This document shows positions 6,571 through 11,804 of a stretch of 11,804 nucleotides of DNA, piece by piece. Position 1 is the stretch's first letter. Every line of letters begins with the position of its first letter. This DNA is from Eubacterium sp. (lineage in GTDB: Bacteria; Bacillota; Clostridia; Oscillospirales; Acutalibacteraceae), in NCBI GenBank assembly GCA_029059925.1, contig JAIDVA010000133.1, positions 1 to 11,804 on the forward strand. Direction: 5' to 3'. Under the pieces are notes generated by a model. The model ran no database searches. It had not been told where the DNA came from and saw only the letters and a program-made list of their open reading frames with translations. The translations under genes and the position numbers were made by a program.

Positions 6571-8625
6571 ATCTTCAAACAAACAATTGTTAAAATCAAA
6601 CACAGCGCAATGGGAATTTGTGTGATAGGTATTGCCGTTATAGAAAACGGTTATGCCCTTTTCATCAGCTGAAATGTCAAAGCATTTTGAAAAAAGCCTG
6701 ATATTCTGAAGTGAGATTTCAGGGCAAGTATCACAAAGCTGCGGCTGAATTCTCAGCTGATTCAAGCCAACTGCCTTAAGTCCAAATAAGCCCTCCGTTA
6801 TGATTCTTGCGAAAAGCAAACTCTCGGCTGCCAGATGTGCTCTGTTGCCCTCGGGATAAGCTTCAAAAGGATATGGACAATGCGAACCGAGCAATCTGTT
6901 TTTGCAATAATTAAGCGTTTCCTTCATTCCTATATTGGCCTTACCGGCAAGAAAAACACCTCTGAGTGCAAAGAGCAATGATCTGTCCCATGTAGTATTA
7001 TTTGCCGAAGTAGATTTCATCATACCGTTATTATACAAATTTGGTGAAAAGAGTGCTTTTATTGTCTCATCCACTCTGTCAAAAATTTCAACTGTAAGCG
7101 GCATACATATCCAGGAACGCAGGTCCTTATTTCCGTCATAATACCTATATGTATCAAAGCCCTCAACCTTACTGCCGAAATATTTTTCAATTGCAGTTTT
7201 AAGCGCACATCTCTCTTTAATCCACAGCTGCTTATGCGCATCATCACCGATTATTTCAGCAAGGACAGCGGCATTGCCAAGTGCATCATATGTAATGCAG
7301 GAGGTAAACAGGTTTGCATTACCTGACTCAAATCTGTTTTCAAGCTCGTCGGAATCACTTGATATTACACCATTTTGATTTTTGCGTGATAGTGCAAAAT
7401 CGAGACACCATACAAGGCTATCCCAGAATCGTTCAATAAGCTTAGTATCGCTCATTTCAAGCAGGAATCGTGAGATGCCATAGGCATACATTTCACCGTC
7501 ACCTCTGTCACCAGCACCATTCCAATAATCTGTTCCCTCGGCAATAATACTTGTTACAAGAGCTCTTTTGTCCTTCATCGGCTTGTCGGACTTATCCATA
7601 TATGCCTCATAGAGTGAATAGCAGTTAATGCTCTGCTCTATACCTGCTGCATAGCCTGAGAACGGGAAGAACGGATTGGCATATTCGCACTGGTCATTTG
7701 TCCACAGTGCAGCATAATAATTACCGCCGCCCGGTGCGTGCATGAGTCCGTTTTTCGTTTTGAAAATACTTTCACTGCCCCTTAAGATACAATGTGAAAA
7801 CTGTGCATCAAGCTCGGGGAAAGGAGTTTTAAGTCTGAGTGAGCCGAACATTTCATCAACAAAGCTTCTTCTCGCCTCAATCTCATCTTTTATTGAAAAT
7901 TCAGACATCCTATTCTGATAAGCAAAATAAACACAATAAAATGTAAAGCTTTCCTTAGGCTTTAATCGGTACTCACGTCTGCAAGGCTCAGAAGACTTGA
8001 GCGTATCATAGAAAACAACCGAGCATTCAGCCGTTATGCTGCCACCAACACACCAAAAATTATTTGTCTTTTTGCTATAGCCCTTTGAGCTTACCTCATA
8101 ATTGCAGGCAATGCCTGATGTATTGCTTACTGTTACCGCCTCAATAAGTGCACACTGATTCACAGCCGGTAAAAGCTCACGTACGATTTTTGTACCGAAA
8201 TCGGCATTTGACGTAATTTTCAGATTGCCCTTTATGCTTATTTGTTCAGGGTATTCCTTTATTTTCTTGCCATTTGCCTTTATAACTGCACAATCACCAT
8301 TAAAATTATGGCTGAAGGATGAGCCTGTCAAATTCGGCTTGAAACGAAGTGTAGGAACGGTAAGATGCCGCATCAAACGCAGTCTGCCCTCTTTATCATT
8401 GCCGTAGCTTATGATTGCAGATGCTAAAAAACCAGCCATTTCAATATGGTCACTTACGCCGTAACCATCCTTTTTTATATCCCATATAACTTCATTGTCA
8501 TCACCTAAAAGCCTTGTTCTGCGGGCATTAATTTCAGATGCTCTCGGTCTTGCCCATAAGGCAAATGGTGTAGGTCTCATTACAGCATCATGGATAGTAT
8601 ACAGCTTTTGCTTTACGTTATTCAT
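6565..8625 (-). CDS. Putative cytoplasmic six-hairpin ((alpha/alpha)6) glycosidase, family unassigned
   Basis: The protein has 686 residues, no signal peptide and no membrane segment. The layout suggests an N-terminal beta-sandwich (about 1-260), a helical (alpha/alpha)6 barrel (about 265-615) and a short C-terminal beta domain (about 620-680), as in GH15/GH63/GH78-type and debranching-type enzymes. This is pattern recognition, not a search. Candidate active-site stretches are A-L-W-T-N-D-Q-C-E-Y (306-315), G-D-R-G-D-G-E-M-Y (372-380), F-E-S-G-N-A-N-L-F (432-440) and the Glu-rich end of the last helices, E-A-Y-P-E-G-N-R (588-595) with Glu601 and Glu611. I do not see the usual GH78 rhamnosidase motif. 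The ATG lies 8 bases inside the end of the transporter gene. AAAGGAG about 10 bases upstream, plus an adjacent AGGAG, serves as ribosome site, so it is coupled to sugar uptake. It probably trims a substrate brought in by that transporter. Confidence 0.65.
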   Translation of the reverse strand: MNNVKQKLYTIHDAVMRPTPFALWARPRASEINARRTRLLGDDNEVIWDIKKDGYGVSDHIEMAGFLASAIISYGNDKEGRLRLMRHLTVPTLRFKPNLTGSSFSHNFNGDCAVIKANGKKIKEYPEQISIKGNLKITSNADFGTKIVRELLPAVNQCALIEAVTVSNTSGIACNYEVSSKGYSKKTNNFWCVGGSITAECSVVFYDTLKSSEPCRREYRLKPKESFTFYCVYFAYQNRMSEFSIKDEIEARRSFVDEMFGSLRLKTPFPELDAQFSHCILRGSESIFKTKNGLMHAPGGGNYYAALWTNDQCEYANPFFPFSGYAAGIEQSINCYSLYEAYMDKSDKPMKDKRALVTSIIAEGTDYWNGAGDRGDGEMYAYGISRFLLEMSDTKLIERFWDSLVWCLDFALSRKNQNGVISSDSDELENRFESGNANLFTSCITYDALGNAAVLAEIIGDDAHKQLWIKERCALKTAIEKYFGSKVEGFDTYRYYDGNKDLRSWICMPLTVEIFDRVDETIKALFSPNLYNNGMMKSTSANNTTWDRSLLFALRGVFLAGKANIGMKETLNYCKNRLLGSHCPYPFEAYPEGNRAHLAAESLLFARIITEGLFGLKAVGLNQLRIQPQLCDTCPEISLQNIRLFSKCFDISADEKGITVFYNGNTYHTNSHCAVFDFNNCLFEDF

Positions 8626-10042
8626 CTCCTGCTCTCTCCTTTAAATCGCTGATAATTTTTTGATGATCCTCTTCCTTCAGATTGTAGAAGAACATAGGTA
8701 TAACACAAATCACACAGCTGATAATTGTTGTTATAATAAGAATGTTAAATATTGGAGTTCTTACAGCAGAATCATACAAAACAGTATAATCCTCCTTTAA
8801 TCCGTAATGCTCATAAAAATACGGAATAATAAGGCCTGTAAACATACCTGCGAGTGTTGTGATCATTGCACCGAACTGTGTAATAAAGCCCTCAAGTCGA
8901 ACGCCTGTTTTCCACTGCTGATAATCGAAGATTTCAGCTGTCATAGATGATGTTACAACACTGTCGCCGCCCAATGTAAGAGTAGCAAGATACAGGAACA
9001 CAAAAAATACGACCGTATTATCCATTGTGAAAAGCATAACAGCACAGAATAACGCACGGATTAAATTTGTCCAAATTACCACATTTCTTTTGCCAAACTT
9101 CTTCGCAAGAAGCGGTGCAAGAAGCATAAGCGGTACCGATGCCGTACCGATAACAGTATTCATAATACCAAGCATTGTATCACTTTTTATCTGATAAATA
9201 CAATACCAGCCGAGTATTGAGCCGATGCCGTATTTAAGACCGCTTAAAATTGAATGAATATTAATCAGCCAGAAATACTTGTTTTTGGCTACCTGCTTTA
9301 TTCCCTCGCTGAATTTTACCTTTGCCACATAATCCTTGGCAACAACAATTTTTTCTTCTGTTCCTTTAAAGGTAATGATACTTAAAATAATACCTATAAT
9401 TGAAAATATAGGGAAGAAAATTCTGTAGGTTTTAAAATCCGTCATACCGCCGGTGAGCGTTGCAAGTATCGGCAGAAGCATATTAACGATCGACGGACCT
9501 AAGCTATATATAAACATGCTTACCGAAAGCAGACTTGTGCGTTCCTCACCGTTAGGTGTAAGCACCTGTGCAAGACTTGTAAATGCCTGAGCATAAAGAG
9601 ACTGAAAAATCATCATGCACGCATATGTAACACCTATAATTGCAGTCTTTGCCCAATAATTAATATCGTTCGGAATAAATGCCATCAGACATAGCAAAAT
9701 TGCCGTCGGCACACCCGTATACAATAAATAAGGACGGAATTTGCCGTATTTTGAATTGGTATTATCAATAAGCATACTGATAAACGGTGTTTTAATCAGA
9801 TTAATAATACCCATAATAATGTTCATCCACGCAAGATGTGTAGGCTTAATACCATATGCCGAGCCGACAAGCAAGCAGTTTGCTGAAAGTGCAACATAAC
9901 CAAAAAGTGAGTTGATGGTATTAACGCCGATACCGCCAAAGCTGTATGCAGCAAACTCACGATACGATATGTATTTTCCCTCGGCAGGTGTTTTCCAATG
10001 ATTTTTGATTTCCATTGGTATCTTCTTAATTTTTTCAAGCAT
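8618..10042 (-). CDS. GPH-family (MelB-like) sugar:cation symporter
   Basis: Integral membrane protein of 474 residues with about 12 hydrophobic segments, the usual size and topology of the glycoside-pentoside-hexuronide:cation symporter family in the major facilitator superfamily. The family signature loop is I-D-N-T-N-S-K-Y-G-K-F-R-P-Y at 92-105, equivalent to the D-x-T-x-x-x-x-G-K-x-R/K-P loop of MelB. N-G-E-E-R-T-S-L (164-171) and the motif around A-E-I-F-D-Y-Q-Q-W-K-T-G-V-R-x-E-G (369-385) are also typical. It should import a small glycoside with Na+ or H+. The GH36 gene 70 bp upstream makes an alpha-galactoside such as melibiose or a short raffinose-type sugar a reasonable guess; specificity cannot be read from sequence. 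AGGGGG lies 7 bases before the ATG. The 3' end overlaps the downstream glycosidase gene by 8 bases. Confidence 0.92.
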   Translation of the reverse strand: MLEKIKKIPMEIKNHWKTPAEGKYISYREFAAYSFGGIGVNTINSLFGYVALSANCLLVGSAYGIKPTHLAWMNIIMGIINLIKTPFISMLIDNTNSKYGKFRPYLLYTGVPTAILLCLMAFIPNDINYWAKTAIIGVTYACMMIFQSLYAQAFTSLAQVLTPNGEERTSLLSVSMFIYSLGPSIVNMLLPILATLTGGMTDFKTYRIFFPIFSIIGIILSIITFKGTEEKIVVAKDYVAKVKFSEGIKQVAKNKYFWLINIHSILSGLKYGIGSILGWYCIYQIKSDTMLGIMNTVIGTASVPLMLLAPLLAKKFGKRNVVIWTNLIRALFCAVMLFTMDNTVVFFVFLYLATLTLGGDSVVTSSMTAEIFDYQQWKTGVRLEGFITQFGAMITTLAGMFTGLIIPYFYEHYGLKEDYTVLYDSAVRTPIFNILIITTIISCVICVIPMFFYNLKEEDHQKIISDLKERAGDE

Positions 10043-10112
10043 AATGAATCCCCCTCAAAATTAAATGCTTAATACTGTTTTGATTTTTTTGCACGGATTA
10101 ACATATTTTCAT
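10043..10112 (-). other. Spacer between GH36 gene and symporter gene
   Basis: The 70-bp AT-rich spacer has no evident terminator hairpin, so the GH36 gene and the symporter are probably cotranscribed. The only clear signal is the symporter's G-rich ribosome site (complement of the CCCCCTC run, 10050-10056). An internal promoter cannot be excluded. Confidence 0.55.
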
Positions 10113-11759
10113 TCAGTTCATCTTACCATTTTTATAGTTGAATTTCAATATCTGCTTTTTATTATTAAGCAGGTATTCTATTTTTATTATATCTTTTTTA
10201 CAAAGCTGAGCATCTATTATTTCAACTTCTTTATCACGGATAGTATCCAGAAATATATGCATCTGCTCTTCGCTGTATTGTGAAATATTATCTGATACAA
10301 ACAAAAGACTGCCAAACAGACTGTTTATTACTGCAAGAAGCTGACGCTGCCTGATATCCATTTCTATATTGTCATCACGCAAAAGGAATACATCGGGATC
10401 ATTCAAAAAAGCTCTGCCGTTCAAGCCTCTTCTGAATATCGAGCAAGCGACTGTATTGGGTGTGCTGACATCCTCACGAATCTGGAATTTATCATATTTC
10501 CATTTAAGTGCAACATCGGCTCCTATACGGCAAAAATTAACCTTTCCAAATGCAGGCATAAGCGGCACACCACAGCCCAGAATCATTTTGTCACCAACAC
10601 ATTCTCTGATAAAATCCATTGCCTCACACATGATTTGGCCTCTGCTTTTATTATATATAGGAACAAGGCAGGCTGCATAAAGAAAATCCAGTTTTACCAT
10701 ATCAAAGCCCCAATCATTGAGGAGCGTGTTAAATACATGCTTAATATAGTCAGCTGCTTCTTTATTATAAAAATCAACAGCGTAAAAGCCACCCCAATTA
10801 GCACCTGCTAAATACGGTACTCCGCTTTCATCACAAATAAGCCAATCACGGTGCTCTTTGTAAATAAACGAATCCTTAGCTGCTGCAAATGGTGACAGCC
10901 ATAGGCCCGCCATCATTCCGGCAGTGTGAATTTCATCGGCAAGATATTTCATACCATTGGGAAATTTATTACTGTCAACATTAAGCCAATCACCTGTGCT
11001 TTGTTGATAGCCATCGTCAATCTGAAATATATCGACTTTCTTTGAAATTCGGGACAAAGCCTTTAAATCAGCCTTTACTATTTCCTCATTGATATTTTTA
11101 TAATAATTATACCAGGTAGTGTATCCGCATTGCCTTGCAGAATTCAGACATTTAATGTCCATCATTTCAAACCATTTATCAAATACTTTATCATATTTAC
11201 CATTTAATACAGTAAAATCTGCAAGCAAGGTTCTTTTGCTGAATACAACACCATCAAAATCCTTTTCAATAACAGCTATTGATTTATTTACATCAAAACG
11301 TATTATTGTGTAGCCACACCTCTCACTTAAAGAAGCAAATAAATCAATATGATTTCCATCCTTTACATATCCATATGAATAACCATAAAAAACGCCTTTT
11401 TTTCTTGGGTATTTACAGAAAAAATAGTCACCGGCTCTTCCCATACCGCTTTGGGAATTTAACGGACTTTTTACCATCATTTCTTTTATAAGTGTAAAGC
11501 CATTCATTTTTTCATCAATACGGTATTCACGGCTTTCAGTCCACGACTGATAACCATTAACAAAAACAGTTTGATTGCTCTTATAAGAATAGGGTATAAT
11601 AATTTTAAAATTTTTTATTCTTATTTTAGTATTCGGTATGATTTCGACAATAAAACGATTATTCTCACGTCTTTCATTAATGGTGAAATGAGCACATTGG
11701 GTCTTATTTATATTATAGATTTCACCATTACACTCATAGCTGATTTTATAGGAATACAT
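10113..11759 (-). CDS. Alpha-galactosidase, glycoside hydrolase family 36 (TmGalA-like)
   Basis: Hydrolyses terminal alpha-1,6-linked galactose with retention. The 548 residues, without signal peptide, match the short (~550-residue) Thermotoga maritima GalA type rather than the ~730-residue enzymes. The N-terminal beta-sandwich (about 1-180) carries N-G-Y-Q-S-W (68-73). The TIM barrel starts at G-Y-T-T-W-Y-N-Y-Y (212-220). F-Q-I-D-D-G-Y (245-251) and G-L-W-L-S-P-F (285-291) follow. M-V-K-L-D-F holds the predicted nucleophile Asp358, and C-R-I-G-A-D-V the predicted acid/base Asp415. The 57-residue gap is close to that in TmGalA (327/387, from memory). R-A-F-L-N-D-P-D (449-456) is also characteristic. 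It is the first gene of the minus-strand sugar operon. AAGGAG (complement of 11765-11770) lies 5 bases before the ATG. A related alpha-glycosidic specificity is possible. Confidence 0.93.
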   Translation of the reverse strand: MYSYKISYECNGEIYNINKTQCAHFTINERRENNRFIVEIIPNTKIRIKNFKIIIPYSYKSNQTVFVNGYQSWTESREYRIDEKMNGFTLIKEMMVKSPLNSQSGMGRAGDYFFCKYPRKKGVFYGYSYGYVKDGNHIDLFASLSERCGYTIIRFDVNKSIAVIEKDFDGVVFSKRTLLADFTVLNGKYDKVFDKWFEMMDIKCLNSARQCGYTTWYNYYKNINEEIVKADLKALSRISKKVDIFQIDDGYQQSTGDWLNVDSNKFPNGMKYLADEIHTAGMMAGLWLSPFAAAKDSFIYKEHRDWLICDESGVPYLAGANWGGFYAVDFYNKEAADYIKHVFNTLLNDWGFDMVKLDFLYAACLVPIYNKSRGQIMCEAMDFIRECVGDKMILGCGVPLMPAFGKVNFCRIGADVALKWKYDKFQIREDVSTPNTVACSIFRRGLNGRAFLNDPDVFLLRDDNIEMDIRQRQLLAVINSLFGSLLFVSDNISQYSEEQMHIFLDTIRDKEVEIIDAQLCKKDIIKIEYLLNNKKQILKFNYKNGKMN

Positions 11760-11804
11760 AAATTCTCCTTACTCTTGCTAATAAATAAAATATATGTTAT
11801 CATG
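11760..11804 (-). promoter_or_regulatory. Leader of the GH36-symporter-glycosidase operon (partial)
   Basis: Only 45 bases upstream of the GH36 start are in the window. They contain the AAGGAG ribosome site and, on the minus strand, an AT-rich stretch with TATATT that could be a -10 box. No -35 box, operator or cre site can be judged because the window ends here. Confidence 0.35.

Noticed and set aside
10065..10283. 72-codon plus-strand frame across the end of the GH36 gene
   Set aside because: It overlaps the GH36 coding region in antisense. Its Phe/Tyr/Leu-rich translation reflects AT-rich DNA and does not look like a real membrane peptide, and no ribosome site is evident.

Overview
The window looks like chromosomal DNA from a low-to-moderate GC Gram-positive anaerobe, most likely a gut Clostridia (Ruminococcaceae/Oscillospirales-like). 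The grounds are AGGAG-type ribosome sites, protein flavour, a GPH-family sugar symporter beside a GH36 galactosidase, and an intergenic mosaic of GC-rich palindromes of a kind I associate with those genomes. The lineage is inferred, not proven.

Bases 1-6500 (+ strand) are the distal part of an arginine/carbamoyl-phosphate operon: the end of argD, argF (ATGA overlap), a 284-bp intergenic stretch filled with palindromic repeats, carA, and a 1343-codon gene that overlaps carA by one base. That last gene is the main discovery candidate. Its first ~1058 residues are a complete carbamoyl-phosphate synthase large subunit, and its last ~277 residues are a complete-length diaminopimelate epimerase (DapF) domain, joined in one open frame by a linker of only a few residues. 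The DapF half keeps the second catalytic Cys and most substrate-binding residues. It carries Ala where the first catalytic Cys should be and Asp where a conserved substrate-binding Asn should be. It may therefore be an altered or non-epimerising DapF domain attached to the enzyme that feeds arginine and pyrimidine synthesis.

Bases 6501-6564 separate convergent genes and hold a strong 13-bp-stem hairpin, a likely bidirectional terminator, plus a perfect 20-bp AT palindrome.

Bases 6565-11759 (- strand) form a three-gene carbohydrate operon, read right to left: a cytoplasmic GH36 alpha-galactosidase related to the Thermotoga TmGalA type, a 12-TM GPH-family (MelB-like) sugar symporter, and a 686-residue protein that looks like an (alpha/alpha)6 six-hairpin glycosidase of a family I cannot name. 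None of the enzymes has a signal peptide. The inferred job is uptake of a small galactose-containing oligosaccharide and its hydrolysis inside the cell by two different glycosidases. The operon's promoter lies mostly beyond the right edge of the window.
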